Of a stretch of 54,670 nucleotides of DNA, positions 10,661 to 19,073 are shown in pieces. Origin of the DNA: Micromonospora sp. CB01531 (GTDB taxonomy: Bacteria; Actinomycetota; Actinomycetes; Mycobacteriales; Micromonosporaceae); assembly GCF_001905095.1 (NCBI RefSeq), contig NZ_LWLS01000096.1, positions 1 through 54,670 on the forward strand, written 5' to 3'. Within the stretch, counting starts at the first letter, position 1; the number at the start of each line of letters is the position of its first letter. The notes below the pieces were generated by a model, which was given only the letters and a program-made list of their open reading frames with translations, was not told the DNA's origin and did not search any database. The position numbers were made by a program, and so were the translations under genes.

Positions 10661-11422
10661 ATGGATCTCGGACTCGCCGACCGGGTGTACGTGCTGACCG
10701 GCGCCTCCCGTGGCCTCGGCTTCGCCACCGCCGAGCAACTCGTCGCCGACGGGGCGCGGGTGGTGATCTCCGCCCGCACCCCGGAACGGGTGACCGCAGC
10801 GGTCGAGGCGCTCGGCGGGCCGGAGCGGGCGATCGGCCTGGTTGCCGACCTGACCGACCCGGGTGCCCCGGAGCGGTTGGTCGCGCTGGCGTGCGAGCGG
10901 TTCGGCCGGCTCGACGGGGCACTGATCTCGGTGGGCGGGCCGCCGCCGGGCAGCGCGGCCCGGGTGACCGACGAACAGTGGCGGGAGTCCTTCGAGACGA
11001 TCTTCCTGGGCAGTGTCCGCACCGCCCGTAAGGTCGCCGCCGCGCTTCCCGACGGAGGCGTGATCGGGCTGGTCCTCTCCACCTCGGCGCGGAGCCCGCT
11101 GCCCGGTCTTGGCATCTCCAACGGCTTGCGCCCCGGTCTGGCCGGCGTGGCCAAGGACATCGCCGACGAGTACGGGCCGCGCGGGGTACGGGTGGTCTCG
11201 CTGCTACCGGGGCGGATCATGACCGACCGCAACAAGGAACTCCTGGCGGCCAGCGGCAACCCGGAGCGCGCCCGGGCCGAGGCGGAGGCCGACATCCCGC
11301 TGCGCCGGCTCGGCGATCCGGGCGAGTTCGGCCGGGTCGCGGCGTTCCTGCTCTCCCCCGCCGCCAGCTACGTGACCGGGGTGACCGTGCCGGTCGACGG
11401 CGGCGCGCTGCGCGGGCTGTGA
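10661..11422 (+). CDS. SDR-family oxidoreductase lacking the canonical active-site Tyr
   Basis: 253 residues with the Rossmann motif TGASRGLG near the N-terminus, ADLTD, and the C-terminal SYVTGVTVPVDGG of short-chain dehydrogenases. The active-site Ser is in VLSTSAR and the Lys in GVAKDIADEYG. The residue four before the Lys, normally Tyr in YxxxK, is not Tyr (SNGLRPGLAGVAK). This is known for a subgroup of 3-oxoacyl-ACP-reductase-like SDRs. The enzyme may therefore bind NAD(P) but act by another route. It overlaps the mug gene by GTGA. Confidence 0.85.
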   Translation: MDLGLADRVYVLTGASRGLGFATAEQLVADGARVVISARTPERVTAAVEALGGPERAIGLVADLTDPGAPERLVALACERFGRLDGALISVGGPPPGSAARVTDEQWRESFETIFLGSVRTARKVAAALPDGGVIGLVLSTSARSPLPGLGISNGLRPGLAGVAKDIADEYGPRGVRVVSLLPGRIMTDRNKELLAASGNPERARAEAEADIPLRRLGDPGEFGRVAAFLLSPAASYVTGVTVPVDGGALRGL

Positions 11423-12120
11423 CGGCAGGGCGGCGCGGGTCCGGGGCGGGCCCGCCGGACGGGGCCCGGACGGCGGCGACCCGGTTCGGCACGGCCGGTG
11501 CGAGCCGGGCGGGGGCGTCCCGCGCCAGCGGGGACGGCCCGGGCCGGACAGCCGAGCCGCCGGCCGCACCGCGGTATCCCCGCCCGACGAAGGAGCAGCT
11601 CGCGGCGGCCGCCGGCAAGCTGCTGCCGGACCTGATCGCGCCCGGCCTGGACGTGCTGTTCGTCGGGATCAACCCGGGGCTCTGGTCGGCGGCCACCGGC
11701 TGGCACTTCGCCCGGCCGGGCAACCGGTTCTGGCCGGCGCTGCACCGGGGCGGCTTCACCCCGCGCCAGCTGCACCCCAGCGAGCAGGATGCGCTGCTCG
11801 CCCTCGGCCTGGGCATCAGCAACATGGTGGCCCGGGCCACCGCCCGCGCCGAGGAGCTGACCGCCGAGGAGTTGGTACGCGGCGCGGAGGTGCTGACCGG
11901 CAAGGTCGAGCGGTACCGGCCGCGCTGGGTGGCGGTGGTCGGGGTGACCGCGTACCGGGTGGGCTTCGCGCGGCCCAAGGCGGGCTTCGGCCCGCAGCCG
12001 GAGCCGCTCGGCGGCGCCCGGCTGTGGGTGCTGCCCAACCCCAGCGGGTTGAACGCGCACTTCACGCCGGAAACGCTCGGCGCCGCCTTCGGCGAGCTGT
12101 ACGTGGCGACGAACGCCTGA
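11419..12120 (+). CDS. mug: Mismatch-specific (G/U, G/T) DNA glycosylase
   Basis: 233 residues. After a 60-residue disordered Ala/Gly/Arg extension comes the uracil-DNA-glycosylase fold. Motif 1 is VGINPGLWSA, with the family-specific Asn, and motif 2 is NPSGLNAH. The ATGWHFARPGNRFWPAL stretch matches Mug. The enzyme removes uracil or thymine from G mismatches in base-excision repair. The GTG start overlaps the SDR stop (GTGA), so the N-terminal extension is probably real or a start further in is used. Confidence 0.9.
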   Translation: MTAGRRGSGAGPPDGARTAATRFGTAGASRAGASRASGDGPGRTAEPPAAPRYPRPTKEQLAAAAGKLLPDLIAPGLDVLFVGINPGLWSAATGWHFARPGNRFWPALHRGGFTPRQLHPSEQDALLALGLGISNMVARATARAEELTAEELVRGAEVLTGKVERYRPRWVAVVGVTAYRVGFARPKAGFGPQPEPLGGARLWVLPNPSGLNAHFTPETLGAAFGELYVATNA

Positions 12121-12151
12121 CGAGCCGCTCCGGTCGGCGCCGAGTCTCCGG

Positions 12152-14146
12152 CTAGTTGGCCGCGGCCGGCGGCAGCGCCTCCTGCGCCACGTACGTGCCG
12201 AGCGGCACGGTGGTGACCACCGGCTCCGGCTGGTCCGGCTCGGCGTACGGGGCCGGCGAGTCGGCCACCGCGAACTGGGTGCGGTAGAGCTCGGCGTAGA
12301 GGCCGCCCACGGCGACCAGTTCCTCGTGCCGGCCGCGCTCGACGATCCGCCCCTCGTCGAGGACGAGGATCTGGTCGGCATCCCGGACGGTGGAGAGCCG
12401 GTGCGCGATCACCAGAGCGGTACGCCCGGTCAGCGCCACGGACAGCGCCCGCTGCACGGCCGCCTCGCTCTCCGAGTCGAGGTGGGCGGTGGCCTCGTCG
12501 AGGATGACGATCGACGGGGCCTTGAGCAGCAGCCGGGCGATGGCGATGCGCTGCTTCTCGCCGCCGGAGAAGCGGTAGCCGCGCTCGCCGACCGTGGTGT
12601 CGAGCCCGTCGGGCAGGGAGCGGACCAGGTCGGCCACCTGCGCGCCGGCGAGGGCCGCCCAGATCTCGTCGTCGGTGGCTTCCGGCTTGGCGTACCGCAG
12701 GTTCTCCCGGATGCTCTCGTGGAACAGGTGGGAGTCCTGGGTGACCACGCCGATCTCGTCGCGCAGCGAGGCGAGGGTGGCGTCCCGGACGTCGACGCCG
12801 CCGACCAACACCTGCCCGTCGGATACGTCGTAGATCCGGGAGATCAGCATGGACAGCGTCGACTTGCCGGCGCCGGAGGGACCGACCAGGGCCACCATCT
12901 GCCCGGGATCGACGCTGAACGAGACGCCCTTGAGCACCGGCTCGTTGACCGTCCGGTCCAGCGTGGCGACCTCTTCCAGCGAGGCCAGCGACACCTCCGC
13001 GGCGCTCGGGTAGCGGAACCGCACGTCCCGGAACTCGACCCGGCCGCTGCCCCGGGGCACCGGCACCGCGGCGGGCTTCTCCTCGATGCCGGGCCGCAGG
13101 TCGAGCACCTCGAAGACCCGGTCGAAGGAGACCAGCGCGCTCATCACGTCGACCCGGACGTTGGAGAGCGCGGTGAGCGGCCCGTAGAGCCGGGTGAGCA
13201 GCAGCGCGAGCTTGACCACGGTGCCGGCGCTGACCGCGCCGGTGACGGCGAGCCAACCGCCCAGGCCGTACGTGAGGGCCTGCGCGAGGGAGGCGACCAG
13301 CAGCATGGCCACGAAGAAGGTCCGCGAGTACATGGCGGACTGGATGCCGATGTCCCGGACCCGCTCCGCGCGGCCGGCGAACCGGCGTGCCTCCACCTCG
13401 GGCGAGCCGAAGAGCTTGACCAGCAGCGCGCCGGCCACCCCAAACCGCTCGGTCATCGTCGCGTTCATCTTCGCGTCGAGGTTGTACGACTCGCGGGTGA
13501 TCTCGGCGAGCCGCCGGCCGACCCGGCGGGCCGGGATGATGAAGATCGGCAGCAGCACCAGCGCCAGCAGGGTGATCTGCCAGGAGAGGATGAGCATCGC
13601 GCCGGCGGTGAGCACCAACTGGATGACGTTGCTGACCACCCCGGACAGGGTGGAGGTGAACGCCCGCTGGGCGCCGAGCACGTCGTTGTTCAGCCGGCTG
13701 ACCAGCGCACCGGTCTGGGTGCGGGTGAAGAACTGCAGCGGCATCCGCTGGACGTGGTCGTAGACCCGGGTCCGCAGGTCGAGGATGATGCCCTCGCCGA
13801 TCCGGGCCGAATACCAGCGCTGGGCCAGGGAGAAGAGCGCGTCGGCGACGGCCAGCGCCGCGATGATCAGGGCGAGCCGGACCACCGTCGAGCGCGCGTC
13901 GGGACCGCCCTTGGCGATCGCGTCGATGACGTCACCGGCGAGCAGCGGGGTGGCCACCCCGACCACCGCGGCGATCACCACGGTGAGCAGGAAGACGACG
14001 ATGTCGCGCCGGTACGGCCGGGCGAACGCGACGATCCGCTTGGCGGTGCCGTGCTTGAGCTGGTGGGTGGAAACCTGATCGCGGTCACGCATCGACCGGA
14101 GCATGCTCCAGCCGCCCATGCCGCCACCGGCCATCGGGTTGGACAC
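12152..14146 (-). CDS. ABC transporter, fused membrane and ATP-binding domains
   Basis: 664 residues in the exporter layout: six predicted membrane helices (about 50-330), then the nucleotide-binding domain. Walker A is GPSGAGKST near residue 418, the signature FSGGEKQRIAIARLLL, Walker B IVILDEAT, and the H-loop His is in VIAHRLST. About 45 residues after the domain form a Pro-rich tail. The GTG start is supported by GGAGGTGACGA upstream. Such half-transporters work as dimers and export lipids, drugs or peptides; no second half is encoded nearby, so a homodimer is likely. Substrate unknown. Confidence 0.92.
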   Translation of the reverse strand: MSNPMAGGGMGGWSMLRSMRDRDQVSTHQLKHGTAKRIVAFARPYRRDIVVFLLTVVIAAVVGVATPLLAGDVIDAIAKGGPDARSTVVRLALIIAALAVADALFSLAQRWYSARIGEGIILDLRTRVYDHVQRMPLQFFTRTQTGALVSRLNNDVLGAQRAFTSTLSGVVSNVIQLVLTAGAMLILSWQITLLALVLLPIFIIPARRVGRRLAEITRESYNLDAKMNATMTERFGVAGALLVKLFGSPEVEARRFAGRAERVRDIGIQSAMYSRTFFVAMLLVASLAQALTYGLGGWLAVTGAVSAGTVVKLALLLTRLYGPLTALSNVRVDVMSALVSFDRVFEVLDLRPGIEEKPAAVPVPRGSGRVEFRDVRFRYPSAAEVSLASLEEVATLDRTVNEPVLKGVSFSVDPGQMVALVGPSGAGKSTLSMLISRIYDVSDGQVLVGGVDVRDATLASLRDEIGVVTQDSHLFHESIRENLRYAKPEATDDEIWAALAGAQVADLVRSLPDGLDTTVGERGYRFSGGEKQRIAIARLLLKAPSIVILDEATAHLDSESEAAVQRALSVALTGRTALVIAHRLSTVRDADQILVLDEGRIVERGRHEELVAVGGLYAELYRTQFAVADSPAPYAEPDQPEPVVTTVPLGTYVAQEALPPAAAN

Positions 14147-14248
14147 TCGTCACCTCCGGGTCGTCGAGCAGCCCTGGACCGTCGGGTCAATTCTCCCGAC
14201 GACTACGACAACCTCGTGAGTAACCCGGATCTTCCCGTACGGTCCTTA

Positions 14249-15016
14249 CTATTCTCCCCGCCCGGCCAGGTCGCGCAGTCGGCGGGTCTGCGCCTCCCGC
14301 TCGGCCCGCTGCTGCTCCGCGTGGCTGCGCCCGGCGGCGCCGGCGAGCAGCGCCTTGATCTCCACGATCGCGTCCCGGTTGTTGGCCAGCAGGCCGGCGG
14401 CCAGGTCCCGCACGGTGGCGTCCAGCTCGGCGGTCGGCACCACGAGGGTGGCCAGCCCGATCCGGTCCGCCTCGGCGGCGTCCATCCGGCGACCGGTGGC
14501 GCAGATCTCCAGGGCCCGGGAGTAGCCGACCAGATCGAGCAGGCGCTTGGTGCCGGCCAGGTCGGGCACCAGTCCGAGGGTCACCTCGGCCATCGAGAGC
14601 ACGGCGTCCTCGGCGAGCACCCGCAGGTCACAGGCGAGGGCGAGCTGGAGCCCGGCACCGAGCGCGTACCCCTGCACGGCCGCGATGGAGATCACGTCCG
14701 GGCGGTGCAGCCAGGTGAAGCCGGCCTGGAAATCGGCGATCCGGTCCGCGCACTCCTGCTCCGGCAGCGTGGCGAGCTCGGCGAAGGAGCCCGGGCCGGC
14801 GGCACCGGCCACCGACAGGTCGAGACCGGCGGAGAAGGCCCGCCCCTCGCCGCGTACGACCACGACCCGGACGTCGCCGGGCAGATCGCGGGAGAATTCG
14901 CTCATCGCGCGCCACATCGCCGGGGTCTGCGCGTTGAGCACGTCGGGCCGGCACAACGTCACCGTCGCAACCGGCCCGTCGCAGTCGAGTCGCACTCCGG
15001 TCGTTGCGGAGGTCAC
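14249..15016 (-). CDS. Enoyl-CoA hydratase/isomerase family protein
   Basis: 255 residues with crotonase-fold landmarks: the first oxyanion-hole segment GRAFSAGLDLS, the second VQGYALGAGLQLALACDLRV, and SMAEVTLGLVPDLAGTKRL where the catalytic Glu sits. This supports a CoA-thioester hydratase or isomerase of fatty-acid or amino-acid breakdown. The GTG at 15016 (VTSATTGVRL) fits the family length; the frame is open 26 codons further. It follows the Gbn-like gene by 46 bases on the same strand. Confidence 0.9.
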   Translation of the reverse strand: MTSATTGVRLDCDGPVATVTLCRPDVLNAQTPAMWRAMSEFSRDLPGDVRVVVVRGEGRAFSAGLDLSVAGAAGPGSFAELATLPEQECADRIADFQAGFTWLHRPDVISIAAVQGYALGAGLQLALACDLRVLAEDAVLSMAEVTLGLVPDLAGTKRLLDLVGYSRALEICATGRRMDAAEADRIGLATLVVPTAELDATVRDLAAGLLANNRDAIVEIKALLAGAAGRSHAEQQRAEREAQTRRLRDLAGRGE

Positions 15017-15062
15017 GGGACCATCCGGAGTACAACGCTGATGGACGACGCTGGTGAGCGGG

Positions 15063-15290
15063 TCACGCCTTCTTGCGACGCCGGGCACCGCCACGCTGCC
15101 GCAGCTGCACCCCGGACTCGGTCAGCACCCGGTGGATGAACCCGTAGGAACGGCCGGTCGAGGCCGCGAGCGCACGGATGCTCTCACCCGAGGTGTACCG
15201 CTTTACCAGGTCCTTGGCGAGCGTCTGGCGCTCGGCTCCGACGATCCGGCGACCTTTCTCAGTGCTGGTGGCTGTGCCGGTGGCTGCCAT
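15063..15290 (-). CDS. Small helix-turn-helix nucleoid protein, Gbn/SCO1839-like
   Basis: 75 residues: a basic N-terminus, a helix-turn-helix (LVKRYTSGESIRALAASTGR, then SYGFIHRVLTESGVQLR) and a basic tail RGGARRRKKA. The HTH resembles the C-terminal DNA-binding half of Lsr2. This matches my memory of the Streptomyces protein SCO1839 (Gbn), a small nucleoid-associated protein that binds GATC. RBS GAGGGA lies upstream of the ATG. The upstream intergenic region holds six GATC sites, which would allow autoregulation. The name is by resemblance only. Confidence 0.75.
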   Translation of the reverse strand: MAATGTATSTEKGRRIVGAERQTLAKDLVKRYTSGESIRALAASTGRSYGFIHRVLTESGVQLRQRGGARRRKKA

Positions 15291-15293
15291 GCT

Positions 15294-15537
15294 GATCCCT
15301 CACGTCCCAGACTGTGCGGTTCGGATACGGTCCCACCTATTAGACCGCCTCGAACGATCATGCGCCAGATATCAACTAATCGCCAACCGACACGCTATGC
15401 AATGTCAGCTTCCCGATAGAGTGATGCTACTGACCGGTTAGGTGGCCCCGCCCGGCTGGATCATGGTGAGCCGTCCGGCCGGCCGATCCGTCCGCTCCCT
15501 CGGGTGACTGATCTGCTCGGCTGCCCGGGGTCGGATC
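15294..15537. promoter_or_regulatory. GATC-rich upstream region of the Gbn-like gene
   Basis: This 245-bp spacer, partly AT-rich (about 15330-15440), holds GATC at 15294, 15356, 15459, 15485, 15510 and 15534. At this base composition fewer than one would be expected. The last four are spaced 26, 25 and 24 bp. Gbn-type proteins are reported to bind GATC, so this could be an autoregulatory array. Functional role is inference. Confidence 0.45.
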
Positions 15538-17143
15538 AGGCCAGTTCGACGAGTTCGAGAAGATCGTCGCTCCACGCGTCCTCGTCGCCGTCGGGCAGCA
15601 GGATGGCGCGGTCGGGCTTCAGCGCCGTCACCGCGCCAGGGTCGTGGGTGACCAGCACGATCGCGCCGGGATAGCGGGCGATCGCGTCGAGCACCTGCTC
15701 CCGGCTGACCGGGTCGAGGTTGTTGGTCGGCTCGTCGAGCAGCAGCACGTTGGCGCCGGAGCAGACCAGAGTGGCCAGGGCCAGCCGGGTCTTCTCGCCG
15801 CCGGAGAGCACCCCGGCCGGCTTGTCGACGTCCTCGCCGGAGAAGAGGAACGCACCGAGGATCTTGCGCAGGTCGGTGTCGCTCTGCTCCGGGGCGGCGC
15901 TGCGCATGTGCTCCAGAATCGTCCGCTCCACGTCCAGGGTCTCGTGCTCCTGGGCGTAGTAGCCGAGCCGCAGCCCGTGGCCGGGGCGCACCTCGCCGGT
16001 GTCCGGCTCCAGCAGGCCGCCGAGCATCCGCAGCAGGGTCGTCTTGCCGGCGCCGTTGAGGCCGAGGATGGCCACCCGGGAGCCGCGGTCCACCGCGACG
16101 TTGACGTCGGTGAAGATCTCCAACGACCCGTACGACTTGGACAGGCCGGACGCGGTGAGCGGGGTCTTGCCGCACGACGCCGGGGTGGGGAACCGCACCT
16201 TCGCCACCTTGTCCGCGACGCGTACCTCCTCCAGGCCGCTCAGCAGCTTCTCGGCCCGGCGGGCCATGTTCTGCGCAGCCACCGTCTTGGTCGCCTTGGC
16301 CCGCATCTTGTCGGCCTGGGCCATCAGGGCGCCGGCCTTCTTCTCGGCGTTGGCCCGCTCCCGGCGGCGGCGCCGCTCGTCCGTCTCCCGCGCCTCCAGG
16401 TACGCCTTCCAGCCCAGGTTGTAGACGTCGACCACGGACCGGGTGGCGTCCAGGAACCAGACCTTGTTGACCACCGCCTCCAGCAGCGACGCGTCGTGGG
16501 AGATCACGATCAGGCCGCCCTTGTGGTTGGCGAGGAAGCCGCGCAGCCAGGTGATCGAGTCGGCGTCCAGGTGGTTGGTGGGCTCGTCGAGCAGCAGGAT
16601 GCCGCCGCCGTTCTCGCCCGCGTCCCGGAACAGGATCCGGGCCAGCTCGATGCGGCGCCGCTGGCCGCCGGAGAGGGTGCCGATGGTCTGCGCCAGGGCC
16701 CGGTCGGGCAGCCCGAGGTTGGCGCAGATCCGGGCCGCCTCGGCCTCGGCCGCGTACCCGCCGAGCGAGGCGAACTGGTCCTCCAGGGCGCCGTAGCGGC
16801 GGACCAGGCGCTCGTCGTCGGCGCCCTCGGCGAGCTTCGCCTCCAGCTCCTTCATCTGCGCCATCAGCACGTCCAGGCCGCGGGCGGAGAGCACCCGGTC
16901 CCGTCCGGTGACGTCCAGGTCGCCGGTACGCGGGTCCTGCGGCAGGTAGCCGATCGCGCTGCGCCGGTCGATCTGCCCGGCGTACGGCTGCCCCTCCCCG
17001 GCCAGCACCTTGAGCGTGGTGGTCTTGCCGGCGCCGTTACGGCCGACCAGGCCGATCCGGTCACCCGGCTGCACCCGCAGCGTGGTGTCGGACAGCAGGA
17101 TCCGGGAACCGGCGCGCAGTTCCAGGCCGGTGGCAGTGATCAT
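15536..17143 (-). CDS. ABC-F family ATPase
   Basis: 535 residues with two ATP-binding cassettes and no membrane part. Cassette 1 has GRNGAGKTT, LSGGQRRRIELARIL and LLLDEPTNHLD. Cassette 2 has GLNGAGKTT, LSGGEKTRLALATL and LLLDEPTNNLD. Between them is a charged helical linker (about residues 240-300, ERRRRRERANAEKKAGALM) that reaches into the ribosome in this family. ABC-F proteins act on translating ribosomes, either as housekeeping factors or as antibiotic-protection proteins. The linker here is short, which argues for a housekeeping role, but this is not certain. Confidence 0.92.
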   Translation of the reverse strand: MITATGLELRAGSRILLSDTTLRVQPGDRIGLVGRNGAGKTTTLKVLAGEGQPYAGQIDRRSAIGYLPQDPRTGDLDVTGRDRVLSARGLDVLMAQMKELEAKLAEGADDERLVRRYGALEDQFASLGGYAAEAEAARICANLGLPDRALAQTIGTLSGGQRRRIELARILFRDAGENGGGILLLDEPTNHLDADSITWLRGFLANHKGGLIVISHDASLLEAVVNKVWFLDATRSVVDVYNLGWKAYLEARETDERRRRRERANAEKKAGALMAQADKMRAKATKTVAAQNMARRAEKLLSGLEEVRVADKVAKVRFPTPASCGKTPLTASGLSKSYGSLEIFTDVNVAVDRGSRVAILGLNGAGKTTLLRMLGGLLEPDTGEVRPGHGLRLGYYAQEHETLDVERTILEHMRSAAPEQSDTDLRKILGAFLFSGEDVDKPAGVLSGGEKTRLALATLVCSGANVLLLDEPTNNLDPVSREQVLDAIARYPGAIVLVTHDPGAVTALKPDRAILLPDGDEDAWSDDLLELVELA

Positions 17144-17390
17144 TTCGAGGTACTCGCTCTCGGGGTCCGGAAGGGCTGACTCAGGGCACGCGAAAGCGCC
17201 GGCGGGTCACCAGTTCCCGTCGGCGCGGGGCCGTTCAGCCTTCGCAGCGCAGCACGGAGGCAAGTGTACCGGGCGTGGCGCTCCCGTCCCGCCGGATTAC
17301 CGGGCAAGATCATCGGGTACCGGAAACGCCGTCCGGACCCATTCCGGTACCGCAGCCACCACACACGGACGATCGGTGATCGGGGTCAAC

Positions 17391-18305
17391 ATGGAACTGA
17401 ACGAGAACGCGCGGATCGACACCAGCCAGGTGGAGGATCGGCGAGGGTCCGGCGGAGGCGGCGGGATGGGCATTCCGATCCCGATCGGCGGCGGCCGGGG
17501 CGGGATCGTGGGCATCATCATCGCCGTCCTCGTGGCCCTGGTCGGCGGCGGCTTCGGCCTCAACGCGGCGACCAACGGCGGCGGCTCGGACCAGGGCGAC
17601 AACACCGCGCTGGAGCAGAAATGCTCGGCGCAGGACGCGCTCAAGCAGCTCGACTGCCGCAACACCCTCTACGTGAACTCGATCCAGGCGTACTGGCGCA
17701 CGGCCATGCCTGAGGTCTTCGGCGAGCAGTACCAGCCCTCCAGGACGGTCTTCTTCAGCCAGGCGGTGAGCACCGGCTGCGGCCGGGCCGACTCCGGCGT
17801 CGGACCGTTCTACTGCCCGGCCGACGACCTGGTCTACATCGACCTCACCTTCTACCGCCTACTGGCCGACCAACTCGGCGCGGAGGGCGAGTTCGCCCAG
17901 CCGTACGTGCTGGCCCACGAGTACGGGCACCACGTGCAGGACCTGCTCGGCACCGAGGCGCAGATGCGCCGCCAGCAGCAGCGCGACCCGAACAACGCCA
18001 ACGCGCTCTCGGTGAAGCTGGAGCTGCAGGCCGACTGCTACGCGGGCGCCTGGGCGAAGAACGCCACCGGCACCTCGAACGCGCAGGGCCAGAAAATCTT
18101 CAAGAGCATCACGGACCAGGACATCCAGCAGGCGATCGACACCGCCGAGAAGATCGGCGACGACGCGATCCAAAAGCGGGCCGGGCGGCCGGTGAACCCG
18201 GACGAGTTCACCCACGGCACGTCCGCGCAGCGCCAGCAGTGGTTCACCAAGGGCTACTCCACCGGCGACCCGAAGGCCTGCGACACCTTCGGCGGCACCC
18301 TCTGA
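17391..18305 (+). CDS. Neutral zinc metallopeptidase (YpfJ/KPN_00809 type)
   Basis: 304 residues: a Gly-rich cytoplasmic start (SGGGGGMGIPIPIGGGRGG), one membrane helix at about 38-60, then the extracellular domain. The zinc motif HEYGHH is near residue 180, with LELQADCYAGAWA downstream supplying the third ligand (Glu), as in the YpfJ family. Paired cysteines (DCRN, CGRAD, FYCPADD) suggest disulfides outside the cell. Members are common in bacteria but their substrates are unknown. The gene is read divergently from the ABC-F gene. Confidence 0.88.
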   Translation: MELNENARIDTSQVEDRRGSGGGGGMGIPIPIGGGRGGIVGIIIAVLVALVGGGFGLNAATNGGGSDQGDNTALEQKCSAQDALKQLDCRNTLYVNSIQAYWRTAMPEVFGEQYQPSRTVFFSQAVSTGCGRADSGVGPFYCPADDLVYIDLTFYRLLADQLGAEGEFAQPYVLAHEYGHHVQDLLGTEAQMRRQQQRDPNNANALSVKLELQADCYAGAWAKNATGTSNAQGQKIFKSITDQDIQQAIDTAEKIGDDAIQKRAGRPVNPDEFTHGTSAQRQQWFTKGYSTGDPKACDTFGGTL

Positions 18306-18318
18306 CGGCCAGGGCAGG

Positions 18319-18978
18319 TCAGTCGCGGTCGTGGTCGCGGTCGCGGACCAGGACGTGCACCGCGCGGGCCGCGGCGATCGCGTTGACCAGCACCGCGTGC
18401 CGGGGTTCCGGCACGTCGAGCAGCCGATCGGCGCGCAGCGCTGCAAGCGGGGCCAGCCGGCGGTCGGCCAGCACGGTGTCCACCGCCCGGCGGTCACCAC
18501 CGCCCACCAGGGCGGCCAGGGTCCCCGCCGCCGGCAGCAGCAGGCGTACCGCCAGCTCCACCGCGTCGCCCAGGGCCGCCTTGGCCTGGTTGTCCCGCCG
18601 CCGGGCGAAGCGCTGCTGCGACCAGCCACCGGCGGCGGTGCGGCCCTGCACGTAGCGGGTGTCCACCTTGGAGACGACCAGCTCGGTCCCCTCGGCGACG
18701 CCGACCGCCACGGCGCCCTTGCGGGCCAGCAGCAGGCCAAGCCGGCGAGGCGCGCCGGCGGCGGCCACGAACCCGGGTACGTCTGCGCCCGGCGGGACGC
18801 CGGGCGGGGTGTGCAGCTCGGCGGTCGCGCCGTCCGGGGCGGCGAGCAGCAGGCCGTACCCCTGGACGGTGGTGGTGGGTGGGCCGTGCCGGTCGGCGAA
18901 GCCCTCGACCCAGCGGGCGACGCGGGTCGGGTCCAGCTCGATCCACCGGCCGCCCCCGGCCGCGGGTCGACTGCTCAT
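18319..18978 (-). CDS. acVLRF1-family peptidyl-tRNA hydrolase-like protein
   Basis: 219 residues, matching the actinobacterial VLRF1 group: the eRF1-like fold related to eukaryotic Vms1/ANKZF1, which releases peptides from stalled 60S ribosomes. The signature loop is visible as TAAGGWSQQRFARRRDNQ around residues 115-132, in which the Gln-containing loop replaces GGQ of release factors. Family assignment is from this motif; a ribosome-rescue role in bacteria is inferred from the eukaryotic relatives. The start ATG at 18978 (MSSRPAAGGG) gives the usual length. It is convergent with the zinc-peptidase gene, with only 13 bases between the stops. Confidence 0.8.
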   Translation of the reverse strand: MSSRPAAGGGRWIELDPTRVARWVEGFADRHGPPTTTVQGYGLLLAAPDGATAELHTPPGVPPGADVPGFVAAAGAPRRLGLLLARKGAVAVGVAEGTELVVSKVDTRYVQGRTAAGGWSQQRFARRRDNQAKAALGDAVELAVRLLLPAAGTLAALVGGGDRRAVDTVLADRRLAPLAALRADRLLDVPEPRHAVLVNAIAAARAVHVLVRDRDHDRD

Positions 18979-19028
18979 GCGACGACGGTACGGCATCGGA
19001 CATCTTCCCGGCACGGCGGGAAATGGAA

Positions 19029-19062
19029 CGCGGGAGGACACCGAGGTCGGCGTCCTCCCGCG
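19029..19062 (-). terminator. Terminator of the secreted metalloprotease gene
   Basis: An 11-bp perfect stem (CGCGGGAGGAC) with a small inner hairpin CCG-aggt-CGG lies 12 bases past the stop codon. Confidence 0.7.
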
Positions 19063-19073
19063 CTACCGGTCGG

